From contig JAFHKR010000038.1 in NCBI GenBank assembly GCA_017052515.1, positions 868,001-932,000 on the forward strand: a stretch of 64,000 bases of DNA, written 5' to 3'. Source of the DNA: Fictibacillus nanhaiensis (GTDB lineage Bacteria; Bacillota; Bacilli; Bacillales; Fictibacillaceae). Made by a program: the position numbers and the translations under genes. This document shows, one piece after another, positions 55,516 through 63,999 of this stretch. The notes beneath the pieces were generated by a model. It saw only the letters and a list, made by a program, of their open reading frames with translations. It was not told the origin of the DNA and did not search any database. Position 1 is the stretch's first letter. Every line of letters starts with the position of its first letter.

Positions 55516-56262
55516 ATGAACGAAACTATTGAAACGATATTATCTCATCGATCGATTCGAAAATTTAAGAACCAGCGACTAGATGTAGAAACGGTTGAAA
55601 CACTTGTACAATGTGCTCAAGCCGCATCTACTTCAAGCTATCAACAAGTTTGTACGATTATTGGAGTAGAAGACCGGGAAAAGAAAGAAAAACTAGCTGA
55701 GCTTGCGGGTAATCAATCGTACGTCGCAGACAACGGCTATTTCTTTGTTTTTTGTATGGATTACAACCGTCATCAAATAGCAGCAGAAATGAAAGCGATC
55801 GACATTCAAGAAACGATTCAATCGACGGAAGCGTTTATCGTAGGAACGGTGGATGCCGCTCTAGCTGCGCAAAATCTTTCTATAGCAGCTGAGTCGCTAG
55901 GACTTGGAATCGTGTATATCGGTGGGCTTCGAAATTCTCTGCAAGAAGTGTCAGAGCTGTTGGGGTGCCCAGACCATGTTCTTCCGTTGTTTGGTGTAGC
56001 TGTAGGGTATCCGGACGCAGAACCTGGGAAAAAACCTCGTTTGCCGATGGAAGCCGTTTTTCATAAGAATCAATACCAAAGTAAAGAGGAAACTCAAGAC
56101 CTCCTACATCAATATGAAAAAGAAACGGCGGAATATTACACAGAAAGAACAGGCGGAAAACGTACAGAAGGCTGGGTTACACAGATTACAGCGTCGATGG
56201 CGACCCCAAAACGTACGTTTATGAAAGACTTTGTTCAATCAAAAGGATTAAATAAATTGTAA
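55516..56262 (+). CDS. NADPH-dependent nitroreductase / FMN oxidoreductase (NfrA-like)
   Basis: A 248-residue FMN enzyme of the NfsA/NfrA group. The N-terminal phosphate-binding SHRSIRKFKNQRLD and the QAASTSSYQQV segment bind FMN. AAESLGLGIVYIGGLRN and LFGVAVGYPD are typical of oxygen-insensitive NADPH nitroreductases. It probably reduces flavins, nitroaromatics or quinones. TATAAT at 55474-55479 is a good -10 without a clear -35. It starts 37 bases after it, with GAAGGAG upstream. yunF follows 24 bases later. Confidence 0.87.
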   Translation: MNETIETILSHRSIRKFKNQRLDVETVETLVQCAQAASTSSYQQVCTIIGVEDREKKEKLAELAGNQSYVADNGYFFVFCMDYNRHQIAAEMKAIDIQETIQSTEAFIVGTVDAALAAQNLSIAAESLGLGIVYIGGLRNSLQEVSELLGCPDHVLPLFGVAVGYPDAEPGKKPRLPMEAVFHKNQYQSKEETQDLLHQYEKETAEYYTERTGGKRTEGWVTQITASMATPKRTFMKDFVQSKGLNKL

Positions 56263-56286
56263 CTCACAGGCAGGTGACTTCTAAGA

Positions 56287-57129
56287 ATGATAAAAATCGG
56301 TGTAACAGGCTGGGGAGATCACGATTCTCTTTATCCAGACGGTACTCCAGCAAGAGACAAGCTCGCTGTATATAGCGGTCACTTTCCTGTTGTAGAAGTT
56401 GATTCTTCCTTTTACGCGGTTCAGCCTGTTAAAAATTATGAAAAGTGGGTAGCCTCTACACCAAAGGATTTTTCATTTGTTGTAAAGGCTTATCAAGGAA
56501 TGACAGGACATTCAAGAGGCAAGCTGCCTTTTGATTCGGTGAAGGAAATGTATGAGGCGTTTATAGAGTCCATTCAACCTGTCATCGCATCAGGCAAGCT
56601 TGAGATGGTCTTGTTTCAATATCCACCGTGGTTTGATTGTAAGAAAGAAAATGTCCAAATACTTCGCTATGCAAAAGAAATGATGGGTAACATTCCTGTT
56701 GCTCTTGAGTTTCGTAATCAAACATGGTTCAGTGCTGCGATGAAAGAGAAGACACTTCATTTTATTCAAGAAGAGAATTGGATTCATACGGTCTGTGATG
56801 AACCTCAAGCAGGACAAGGCTCGATTCCGATCGTTATGCACACAACACCGGATAAGACACTCGTTCGTATGCATGGTCGAAACGTTTATGGCTGGAACAA
56901 CCAAGGGCAGCCGAACTGGAGAGAAGTTCGATATCTTTATCGTTATAATGAGGCAGAGCTTCAAGAATGGAGAGAGCGTATACAAAAGCTTGCTTCAGAA
57001 ACGAAGGATCTAACCATTCTTTTTAACAATAATTCGGGTGGAGATGCTGCTGATAATGCGAAGCAGATGATTGATCTACTGGATATTCACTATGACTTTT
57101 TGGCACCGAGGCAGTTGGATTTGTTTTAG
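56287..57129 (+). CDS. yunF: DUF72 protein YunF
   Basis: A 280-residue TIM-barrel protein of the DUF72 family (VTGWGDHDSLYPDG near the N-terminus, VEVDSSFYAVQP, MVLFQYPPWFDCK, VALEFRNQTWF and ILFNNNSGGDAADNAKQM). The family is uncharacterised enzymatically. It corresponds to B. subtilis YunF. Close to the nitroreductase gene and probably cotranscribed. Confidence 0.85.
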   Translation: MIKIGVTGWGDHDSLYPDGTPARDKLAVYSGHFPVVEVDSSFYAVQPVKNYEKWVASTPKDFSFVVKAYQGMTGHSRGKLPFDSVKEMYEAFIESIQPVIASGKLEMVLFQYPPWFDCKKENVQILRYAKEMMGNIPVALEFRNQTWFSAAMKEKTLHFIQEENWIHTVCDEPQAGQGSIPIVMHTTPDKTLVRMHGRNVYGWNNQGQPNWREVRYLYRYNEAELQEWRERIQKLASETKDLTILFNNNSGGDAADNAKQMIDLLDIHYDFLAPRQLDLF

Positions 57130-57250
57130 TTTTTCCTTATATTACAAATCCATTTCAATAAGAAGGAAACGATTCATTTTTCACTGTAGACTGATATACT
57201 AATAGGGTGAATGAAATCAGTTTTGCTGAATGAAGAAAGTGGGGATCACT

Positions 57251-57433
57251 TTGAATTTCAAAAAATTGATTCAGATGATGTACTGCTTACAGATTGCCTT
57301 TATTTTCAGTGGCGTTTACCTGCTATGTATCTACATATTTCTCAATGATTCGAAGCGTATTCAGTTCTTATCCTTGGTCTTATGCATTAATCTTATTTCA
57401 TTAAAAATAACAAGAGATCGTTTTAAAGCATAA
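57251..57433 (+). CDS. Small two-helix membrane protein, unknown
   Basis: A 60-residue protein with TTG start at 57251, preceded by GGGGATCAC; an ATG at 57230 lacks a ribosome site. It has two hydrophobic helices (IQMMYCLQIAFIFSGVYLLC and FLSLVLCINLISLKI). Size and topology recall small YrhC-like membrane proteins, but I cannot assign a family. A hairpin follows 5 bases after the stop. Confidence 0.5.
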   Translation: MNFKKLIQMMYCLQIAFIFSGVYLLCIYIFLNDSKRIQFLSLVLCINLISLKITRDRFKA

Positions 57434-57438
57434 ATTGA

Positions 57439-57475
57439 ACACCCTCTGCCTTATTGGTAGAGGGTGTAGTCGTTT
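57439..57475 (+). terminator. Terminator-like hairpin
   Basis: ACACCCTCTGCC pairs with GGTAGAGGGTGT around TTATT; only a weak T run (GTTTTA) follows. Confidence 0.65.
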
Positions 57476-57480
57476 TATGT

Positions 57481-57558
57481 GAAATGTCGATATATTTGAA
57501 AAGTTGCCGATATATTCTTTTTTTCGCCGATATATTTCAAATCTCGCCGATAAATGCT
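57481..57558. repeat. Array E: four units at exact 20-bp steps, core GCCGATATATT
   Basis: The CGA of TCGATATATTT, GCCGATATATT, GCCGATATATTT and GCCGATAAAT ends at 57490, 57510, 57530 and 57550, exactly 20 bases apart. It lies between a terminator-like hairpin and the stop codon of the convergent yunC. Confidence 0.8.
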
Positions 57559-57861
57559 TTAGATCATTTTTAAAAGTGCTTTTCGCCCTTGCATACCAAC
57601 TTCAATACCTTTTTCTTTTGCTTCAAGAGTAATAGATTCTAAAGGTGCATCCAACAGCTGCTCGATTGTTCTTACTCCAACAGCGCGTCCTGCGATAATT
57701 TTACGGTCTGCTAACTTTTCGTTTAATAGTGCCACATCTAGTGCTCCACACATGATATATCCATTGTCATTGAATACAGCCATAAAATTCGTTTTTGGCA
57801 AACGAAGGGTGACAGCGGTAAACGGATGTCCTTCGATTAAGATCGGGTTCATCTCTAACAT
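57559..57861 (-). CDS. yunC: DUF1805 protein YunC
   Basis: A 100-residue single-domain protein (opening MLEMNPILIEGHPFTAV, middle GYIMCGALDVALLNEKLADR, then AGRAVGVRTIEQLLDAPL) matching the DUF1805/YunC family. The family is soluble and of unknown function. GGAGTG lies upstream of the ATG. In B. subtilis yunC lies beside yunB and yunD; here thyA and dfrA lie between it and yunB. Confidence 0.85.
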   Translation of the reverse strand: MLEMNPILIEGHPFTAVTLRLPKTNFMAVFNDNGYIMCGALDVALLNEKLADRKIIAGRAVGVRTIEQLLDAPLESITLEAKEKGIEVGMQGRKALLKMI

Positions 57862-57984
57862 GCTTCCACTCCTTTCTTCACTATTATTTTTATGTGTACA
57901 GAAGGGAAAAAGTGTTAGGTGTTGAAGCTATTTTTATGACTTTTCGTATGATACGATTAAAAGAAAAATAGGAGGCGATGAGGG

Positions 57985-58779
57985 ATGAAACAATATCTGG
58001 ATTTTCTTCAAGATATTCTACATAACGGTACAAAAAAAGAGGATCGGACAGGCACGGGAACCGTTTCTGTTTTTGGTCGTCAGATGAGGTTTGACCTCCA
58101 AGAAGGCTTTCCGCTTGTTACGACAAAAAAATTACATGTAAAGTCGATTATTCATGAATTGCTCTGGTTTTTAAAAGGTAATACGAATATTGCTTATTTA
58201 AAGGAAAACGGTGTACGCATTTGGGATGAGTGGGCAGATGAAGAGGGAAACCTTGGTCCTGTATACGGTCATCAGTGGCGATCTTGGTCGACTCCGAACG
58301 GTGAGACGATCGACCAGATCTCAAACGTAATCGAAGACATCAAAAACAACCCGGATTCAAGACGATTAATCGTCTCTGCATGGAATCCGTCTGATATTCC
58401 GAATATGGCACTTCCACCCTGTCATTTGTTATTCCAATTTTATGTTGCGGATGGAAAACTCTCCTGTCAGCTTTATCAGCGCTCAGCAGATAGTTTCTTA
58501 GGCGTGCCTTTTAATATTGCGTCGTATGCTTTGTTAACGATGATGGTAGCTCAAGTAACAGGCCTTAAACCAGGTGAGTTCGTTCACACAGTAGGTGACG
58601 CACACATCTACACCAATCATCTTGAACAAGTTGAGCTGCAGCTCACTCGTGAGCCAAAGCCGCTTCCTAAGATGAAGATAAATCCGAATGTAACGAATAT
58701 CTTTGATTTTACTTACGGTGATTTTGAACTTGTAGACTATGAAGCGCATCCCCATATTAAAGGTGTGGTGAGCGTATGA
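57985..58779 (+). CDS. thyA: Thymidylate synthase (E. coli-type ThyA)
   Basis: A 264-residue enzyme, the exact length of E. coli ThyA. The catalytic Cys146 is in [30 protein letters not shown] binds dUMP, and [11 protein letters not shown] is the N-terminal phosphate region. It converts dUMP to dTMP using methylenetetrahydrofolate. GGAGGCGATG lies upstream. It overlaps dfrA by 4 bases (ATGA), coupling it to the enzyme that regenerates tetrahydrofolate. Confidence 0.97.
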   Translation: MKQYLDFLQDILHNGTKKEDRTGTGTVSVFGRQMRFDLQEGFPLVTTKKLHVKSIIHELLWFLKGNTNIAYLKENGVRIWDEWADEEGNLGPVYGHQWRSWSTPNGETIDQISNVIEDIKNNPDSRRLIVSAWNPSDIPNMALPPCHLLFQFYVADGKLSCQLYQRSADSFLGVPFNIASYALLTMMVAQVTGLKPGEFVHTVGDAHIYTNHLEQVELQLTREPKPLPKMKINPNVTNIFDFTYGDFELVDYEAHPHIKGVVSV

Positions 58780-59252
58780 TCTCGTTTGTTGTAGCGATGG
58801 ATGAAAATCGTGCGATCGGCAAAGACAATGACCTTCCGTGGTACTTACCGAACGATCTCAAGCACTTTAAAAACGTAACGATGGGAAAACCGATCGTGAT
58901 GGGGCGAAAAACGTATGAATCTATCGGAAAGCCTCTACCCGGACGAGAGAATATCGTGGTAACAAGAGATGAAAAGTATCAAGCAGAAGGAACGACCGTG
59001 GTTCATTCTGTTGACGAAGTCATGCAAAAAGAAGCAGAAGAATTATGTGTGATTGGTGGAACTGAGATCTTTAAGTTGTTCATGTCAGTTGCAGATCGTC
59101 TGTATGTTACAGAGATCCACCATACATTTGACGCTGATACGTATTTTCCTGAGATCAATCGTGATGAGTGGATGGAAGTCTCACGTAAACCAGGCATTGT
59201 TGATGAAAAGAACAAATATCCACACGATTTTGTCGTGTACGAAAAAAATTAA
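58776..59252 (+). CDS. dfrA: Dihydrofolate reductase
   Basis: A 158-residue DHFR. Asp27 in [11 protein letters not shown] is the catalytic acid, [16 protein letters not shown] binds NADPH, and [11 protein letters not shown] completes the site. It reduces dihydrofolate made by ThyA. Translationally coupled to thyA. It is followed by a long hairpin that overlaps the yunB ribosome site. Confidence 0.96.
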   Translation: MISFVVAMDENRAIGKDNDLPWYLPNDLKHFKNVTMGKPIVMGRKTYESIGKPLPGRENIVVTRDEKYQAEGTTVVHSVDEVMQKEAEELCVIGGTEIFKLFMSVADRLYVTEIHHTFDADTYFPEINRDEWMEVSRKPGIVDEKNKYPHDFVVYEKN

Positions 59253-59271
59253 AACCATAAAGTTTGAATGA

Positions 59272-59318
59272 GCCCCCCTCTTGTCTGCATACATATGTAT
59301 ATGTAGATAAAGGGGGGT
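59272..59318 (+). promoter_or_regulatory. Long hairpin sequestering the yunB ribosome site
   Basis: CCCCCCT (59273-59279) pairs with AGGGGGG (59311-59317); after a bulged C at 59280, eleven more pairs follow (with G-U), almost to the ATAT centre near 59295. The GGGGGG is the only plausible ribosome site for the yunB TTG at 59325. The short T run (CCTTTT) after it makes it a doubtful terminator. Confidence 0.7.
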
Positions 59319-59324
59319 TACCTT

Positions 59325-60182
59325 TTGCTTAAACGCAAAAAAATGAAACTTCGAAAAGGGCCACTTCCATTCCGATTTGTTGTGCTAATATCTTTTTCAC
59401 TTTTTATTATTATTACTATTCAAGGGTTGTGGTTAGTAGATAAAGGAATTGAGCCAACTTTGATGTATGTAGCTCAGAGAAAAACAGAGGAAATAGCATC
59501 TTTAGCAATAAATGAAGCAATTTTTAATAAATTATTTGATTCAATCGATATGCAAGACATACTAATTTCTAAAGAAGATAAAGATGGAAACATTGTTTTT
59601 GCTGGAGTTAATCAAAAAGTAGTAAACAATGTTCAATATAAGTCAGCGATTGTTGTTCAAGAATTTTTAAAAGAAATCGAAAAAGGTAAAATTCCAGAAA
59701 GTATTAAATCAGAAAAATTAGGTTTATCAAAAAAACATCCGGATGAACCCGGCGTGATCATGGATATACCTCTTGGGCAAGCTACTGAAAACTCCTTATT
59801 AGCGAATTTAGGACCACGCATTCCCATAAAATTCACTATTGTTGGAGATGTAAATACTGATATTGAAGAAAAAATTGAAACAGTGGGCATTAATAATACT
59901 TGGATTTCAATAAATATTATTGTTACTGTAAAAGCTAAAGTAGTTATACCTTTTGCAACTGAAACTGCAATAGTAACAAGACCTATACAAATAATGGGTC
60001 AATTTATACCAGGAGAAGTACCGATTTATTATAATCAATCGGGTGACCCGATTCAGCCCGCTTTACCAATTGATCCTCAGATAAAAGAAAAAGTAAAAAG
60101 CGAAGATGAATTTCAAGAAGGTACTGATATTCCAGAAGATAGCTCATCAGAAGACGTGAGTGGGAAAGAAGCAACAGAATAA
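59325..60182 (+). CDS. yunB: Sporulation protein YunB
   Basis: A 285-residue protein with TTG start behind GGGGGG. One N-terminal helix (RFVVLISFSLFIIITIQGLW, residues ~19-38) anchors it. The rest is extracytoplasmic and beta-rich (IPLGQATENSLLANLGPRIP, VKAKVVIPFATETAIVTRPI) with an acidic, disordered tail of ~40 residues. This matches YunB, a SigE-regulated sporulation protein of B. subtilis needed for normal spore formation. CATACATAT upstream resembles a mother-cell -10 element but lies within the hairpin. Confidence 0.85.
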   Translation: MLKRKKMKLRKGPLPFRFVVLISFSLFIIITIQGLWLVDKGIEPTLMYVAQRKTEEIASLAINEAIFNKLFDSIDMQDILISKEDKDGNIVFAGVNQKVVNNVQYKSAIVVQEFLKEIEKGKIPESIKSEKLGLSKKHPDEPGVIMDIPLGQATENSLLANLGPRIPIKFTIVGDVNTDIEEKIETVGINNTWISINIIVTVKAKVVIPFATETAIVTRPIQIMGQFIPGEVPIYYNQSGDPIQPALPIDPQIKEKVKSEDEFQEGTDIPEDSSSEDVSGKEATE

Positions 60183-60216
60183 AAATATTTCCTTTATTTA
60201 ACAAATCCTGTTCAGG

Positions 60217-60244
60217 TTGACCATTCGTTCTAGTTTGTTATAAT
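60217..60244 (+). promoter_or_regulatory. SigA promoter of the lysine-riboswitch transcript
   Basis: TTGACC (60217-60222) and TATAAT (60239-60244), 16 bases apart; predicted start near 60251, about 30 bases before the riboswitch. Confidence 0.8.
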
Positions 60245-60281
60245 TGTAATTGAATTAAAAATTATATATGTCTTTAAGCCT

Positions 60282-60472
60282 ATCACCGATGGGGTAGAGG
60301 AGCGGATTTTATAAGTACTTTTTCAGAGAGTGACGTCTGTGAAGAAAAAGGAAAGGAACTTCCGCCGAAGCAAAAGGTAACCGTCTGTTCACTTTTGCTG
60401 GGTTTGCACTAAATAAGTGTAAAACTGTCACTGCTTTGAAACTTAAAGCAGTGGAGGACTACTGATCGATGA
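60282..60472 (+). ncRNA. Lysine riboswitch (L-box)
   Basis: L-box landmarks in order: GATGGGGTAGAGGAGCGG, TAAGTACTTTTTCAGAGAG with TGACGTCTGTGA, GGAAAGGAACTTCCGCCGAA and GCAAAAGG, CTTTTGCTGGGTTTGCAC, AAACTGTCACTGCTTTGAA, then GCAGTGGAGGACTACTGATC, which closes P1 against the GGTAG at the start. The terminator at 60492 follows. High lysine should stop transcription of the NhaC-family transporter gene. Confidence 0.93.
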
Positions 60473-60491
60473 GGAAAACCATAAATTACTT

Positions 60492-60542
60492 AAGTGATTG
60501 ATAACAGGTTATTTCCTTGTCTATTGATCGCTTTTTATTTTG
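60492..60542 (+). terminator. Lysine-riboswitch expression-platform terminator
   Basis: AAGTGATTGATA pairs with TATTGATCGCTT (with G-U pairs), followed by TTTATTTTGT. Confidence 0.8.
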
Positions 60543-60612
60543 TCCTTTTTTCCTCAACGTCCTGTAAGAACTCCTCAATATCGATGGCTGAATGAAAAGA
60601 AGGAGGAACATC

Positions 60613-62202
60613 ATGGAATTTGAGAATTCGATTTATTCATTAATACCACCTGTATTGGCAATCTTAATGGTGGTTCTAACACGCAGAGTGTTAGTCTCGC
60701 TAGGAGCTGGAATCATTGCGGGAGCATTATTACTTCATGATTTTAGTATGGGAGCGACACTGAAAGAAATTGGTACGATAGTTAAAGGGCACTTTATTTC
60801 AGATGGTGCGTTAAATGAGTGGAATGTGTATATTCTTCTATTCTTATTGATTTTAGGAATGATGACGAGCATTATCTCGTTAGCAGGAGGAAGCCGTGCT
60901 TTTGGAGAGTGGGCGATCGCGAGAGTGAAAACCAGAAGAGGTGCACAACTTCTGACCGTTGTGTTCGGCCTCGTCATTTTTATTGATGACTATTTTAACT
61001 CTTTAGCTGTCGGAAATGTAAGCAGACCCATTACAGATCGACACCGCATCTCACGTGCAAAACTCGCTTATTATCTTGATTCAACAGCTGCCCCAGTATG
61101 TGTCATTTCACCTGTTTCAAGTTGGGGAGCGTACATCATTGGTATTATTGGAACGATTTTTGCTACACATGAGATTACGAATATGTCTGCATTCAGTGCA
61201 TTTATTCAGATGATTCCTATGAATTTTTATGCAGTGTTTGCCCTAGTTCTCGTGTTTATCGTTGCGTATTTTCAACTTGATTTTGGACCGATGAAAAAGC
61301 ATGAAGAAACAGCTCTTGCAACAGGAGAAGTGATTGCTCCCGATAAAAAAGCAGCAATCGGAGAAGGAATCAAGCTCGAAGAAAGTGATAAAGGAAAAGT
61401 AGGAGACCTTGTGTGGCCAATCGTGATTTTGATTGTATCAACGGTTGGATTTATGATCTATACGGGCATTCAAAATGTGAAGGGGCTTGATGAACCAACG
61501 GCCATCACACTTTTATCTATTTTCGAAAACACAGATGTACCAAAATCACTGGTATATGGGGGGCTGCTTGGTTTAGCTTCAGCTATATTGTTCTTCCTAC
61601 CTAAGAAGATGGGTGCTGCATCATTAGGAAAAGGACTGGGACGTGGTATTCAATCTATGCTCGGTGCTGTTACGATCTTACTTTTTGCTTGGACGATCAT
61701 CTCAATCATTGATAGCTTAGGAACAGGAACGTATCTTGCAGGATTAGTCGATCAGCATATGAATTTAGCTTATCTGCCATTTGTTCTTTTTGTCCTGTCA
61801 GGGCTTATGGCTTTTGCAACAGGAACTTCATGGGGGACGTTTGGTGTCATGCTTCCGATCGCAGCAGAAATTTCTGCATCTACAAATATAGATTTCATGT
61901 TGCCTGTTCTAGCGGCCGTTTTAGCAGGCTCTGTTTTTGGCGACCACTGTTCACCAATATCAGATACTACCATCCTTTCTTCAACAGGAGCAGGAAGTCA
62001 TCATATCGATCACGTTATGACCCAGCTTCCTTATAGCCTAGTGGCTGCAGGAGTATCTGCAGTAGGGTATCTTGCACTCGGCTTAACAGAGAGTGTTTGG
62101 GTTGGCCTTCTTGCATCTGCAGTGATCTTTATCTTGGCACTCATCATCATTAAAAAAATTTCTAGTAAAAATAGCATGAGCGATCAAGCATATCACGCTT
62201 AA
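60613..62202 (+). CDS. NhaC-family transporter, probable lysine transporter
   Basis: A 529-residue membrane protein of the NhaC superfamily with about 11-12 helices. Characteristic segments are GLVIFIDDYFNSLAVGNVSR, STAAPVCVISPVSSWGAYI, FATGTSWGTFGVMLPIAAEI and VFGDHCSPISDTTILSSTGA. NhaC proteins are usually called Na+/H+ antiporters. The lysine riboswitch directly upstream instead fits the L-box-controlled NhaC subgroup proposed as lysine transporters. The start at 60613 follows AGGAGG; an ATG at 60592 is before that site. Confidence 0.85.
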   Translation: MEFENSIYSLIPPVLAILMVVLTRRVLVSLGAGIIAGALLLHDFSMGATLKEIGTIVKGHFISDGALNEWNVYILLFLLILGMMTSIISLAGGSRAFGEWAIARVKTRRGAQLLTVVFGLVIFIDDYFNSLAVGNVSRPITDRHRISRAKLAYYLDSTAAPVCVISPVSSWGAYIIGIIGTIFATHEITNMSAFSAFIQMIPMNFYAVFALVLVFIVAYFQLDFGPMKKHEETALATGEVIAPDKKAAIGEGIKLEESDKGKVGDLVWPIVILIVSTVGFMIYTGIQNVKGLDEPTAITLLSIFENTDVPKSLVYGGLLGLASAILFFLPKKMGAASLGKGLGRGIQSMLGAVTILLFAWTIISIIDSLGTGTYLAGLVDQHMNLAYLPFVLFVLSGLMAFATGTSWGTFGVMLPIAAEISASTNIDFMLPVLAAVLAGSVFGDHCSPISDTTILSSTGAGSHHIDHVMTQLPYSLVAAGVSAVGYLALGLTESVWVGLLASAVIFILALIIIKKISSKNSMSDQAYHA

Positions 62203-62207
62203 GCTTG

Positions 62208-62240
62208 AAAGTGTCTGGTTGTTAACCAGGCACTTTTTCT
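62208..62240 (+). terminator. Terminator of the NhaC-family gene
   Basis: AAAGTGTCTGGTT pairs with AACCAGGCACTTT around GTT, followed by TTCTT. Confidence 0.85.
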
Positions 62241-62292
62241 TATATTTATACGACGTTTTCCCCCTTATTCCGACAAAATAACTAAAAACATT

Positions 62293-62321
62293 TTGACGGT
62301 TTTCATGTTTTGTAATATACT
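62293..62321 (+). promoter_or_regulatory. SigA promoter of the NSS transporter operon
   Basis: TTGACG and TATACT are 17 bases apart, 70 bases upstream of the start. Confidence 0.75.
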
Positions 62322-62390
62322 GAACACAGAATTATCAGAAAAAAGTAATAATTGTAAACTTTTCGACTTCATAACAAGGGGGATACAACA

Positions 62391-63893
62391 ATGGAAAATA
62401 GGCAGCAATGGGGAAGCCGCTATGGATTTATATTAGCAGCGGTCGGCTCGGCTATCGGCCTAGGCAATATCTGGAGATTTCCAGCAGTTGCTTATGAGAA
62501 CGGTGGGGGAGCATTCTTCATCCCATATCTAATAGCACTTTTAACGGCAGGGATTCCCTTACTGATTCTAGAATTTACGTTAGGTCATAAGTACCGTGGA
62601 TCTGCTCCACTATCTTATTTCCGTCTTCACAAAAAAGCGGAATGGCTTGGATGGTGGCAAGTGTTTGTAGCGTTTGTTATTTCCACTTATTACGCGGTAA
62701 TCATCGCTTGGGCGATTAAGTACTCCATTTATTCATTAAACTTAACTTGGGGAGACAAGCCTTCAGATTTCTTTTATGGAAATGTCCTTCAATTAAGTAA
62801 GACGCCTGGTGACATTGGCGGCATCGTACCAGGTATTTTGATCGCACTTCTAATCGTTTGGGTTGTAACGCTTCTTGTTCTTTATAAGGGTGTTTCAAAA
62901 GGAATCGAGCGTTTTAACAAAATCTTTATTCCAGCTTTAGTCATTATGTTTACGTTAATCGTTATTCGTGCCGTAACGCTCGATGGTGCAGCTCAAGGTT
63001 TGAACACGTTCTTCACTCCTGATTGGAGCATGATCAGTAACGGTAAGGTATGGGTAGCAGCTTACGGTCAAATTTTCTTCTCATTATCAATCGCATTTGC
63101 GATTATGGTTACGTATTCAAGCTATCTGCCTAAGAAATCAGATATTAATAACAATGCGTTTATTACAGGTTTCGCAAACTCAGGTTTTGAATTACTAGCA
63201 GGTATTGGTGTATTCGCTGCTTTAGGTTTCATGGCCATGCAACAAGGTTTGCCAGTGGATGAAGTAGTAAAAGGCGGAATCGGACTAGCGTTTGAAGTAT
63301 TCCCAGCAATTATCAATGAGTTTCCTGGTGGAAATGCCTTCTTTGGAACCATGTTCTTCTTAACCCTTGTATTTGCTGGTATGACATCGTTGATTTCGAT
63401 CGTTGAAACGTATGTGGCAGCTTTACAAGACAAATTTGGAATCTCAAGAACAAAAGCCGTGTTGATGGGCGGAGGAGTAGCATCTGTTATCTCATTACTT
63501 TTCGCTACAAAAGGCGGACTGTACATGCTTGATATCGTGGATTACTTTATCAACAACTTTGGTATTACGTTAGCAGGTCTTGTAGAAGTAGTCATCATTG
63601 CTTGGTTTGTAAGACAATTGACTGGACTTCAGAACCACGCGAACGCAATCTCTGACTTACGAACAGGATTATGGTGGAAGGTTTGTCTAGGGGTAATCAC
63701 ACCAATTCTTCTTGGTTACATGATGTTCGATAACATTAGACAGAACCTTAAAGAAAACTATGAAGGATATCCTACAGAACTTATCCTTACGTATGGTGTA
63801 GCAGTGGCAGTTGGTGTCATCGTACTCGGAGTCGTACTAGGTCTTGTGAAGTGGAAATCTGAAGAAGTTGTAGAGAAAAAGGAGGTCAGCTAA
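62391..63893 (+). CDS. Neurotransmitter:sodium symporter (NSS/SNF) family transporter
   Basis: A 500-residue symporter with 12 helices. The sodium and substrate site motif is seen in helix 1 (AAVGSAIGLGNIWRFPAVAY) and later helices (ISTYYAVIIAW, FFSLSIAFAIMVTYSSYL). It imports amino acids with sodium; LeuT and MhsT are relatives. The MetS-like small subunit encoded directly downstream suggests a MetP-type methionine/alanine transporter. AAGGGGGAT precedes the ATG. Confidence 0.92.
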   Translation: MENRQQWGSRYGFILAAVGSAIGLGNIWRFPAVAYENGGGAFFIPYLIALLTAGIPLLILEFTLGHKYRGSAPLSYFRLHKKAEWLGWWQVFVAFVISTYYAVIIAWAIKYSIYSLNLTWGDKPSDFFYGNVLQLSKTPGDIGGIVPGILIALLIVWVVTLLVLYKGVSKGIERFNKIFIPALVIMFTLIVIRAVTLDGAAQGLNTFFTPDWSMISNGKVWVAAYGQIFFSLSIAFAIMVTYSSYLPKKSDINNNAFITGFANSGFELLAGIGVFAALGFMAMQQGLPVDEVVKGGIGLAFEVFPAIINEFPGGNAFFGTMFFLTLVFAGMTSLISIVETYVAALQDKFGISRTKAVLMGGGVASVISLLFATKGGLYMLDIVDYFINNFGITLAGLVEVVIIAWFVRQLTGLQNHANAISDLRTGLWWKVCLGVITPILLGYMMFDNIRQNLKENYEGYPTELILTYGVAVAVGVIVLGVVLGLVKWKSEEVVEKKEVS

Positions 63894-63894
63894 T

Positions 63895-63999
63895 ATGACA
63901 GGCAGTGCGATTACAATGATGGTGATTGGCATGGTGATCCTATGGGGCGGCCTCCTCGCAAGTATTGCAAATGTGGTTCGCGTTTCAAAAAGAAAATAA
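63895..63999 (+). CDS. MetS-like small subunit of the NSS transporter
   Basis: A 34-residue single-helix protein (starts MTGSAITMMVIGMVILWG, ends VVRVSKRK) with AAAGGAGG 10 bases upstream, starting 1 base after the transporter's stop. Position, size and G-x-x-L-W-G-G-L pattern match MetS, the small partner needed by MetP in Corynebacterium. Complete: its stop is the last codon of the window. Confidence 0.85.
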   Translation: MTGSAITMMVIGMVILWGGLLASIANVVRVSKRK

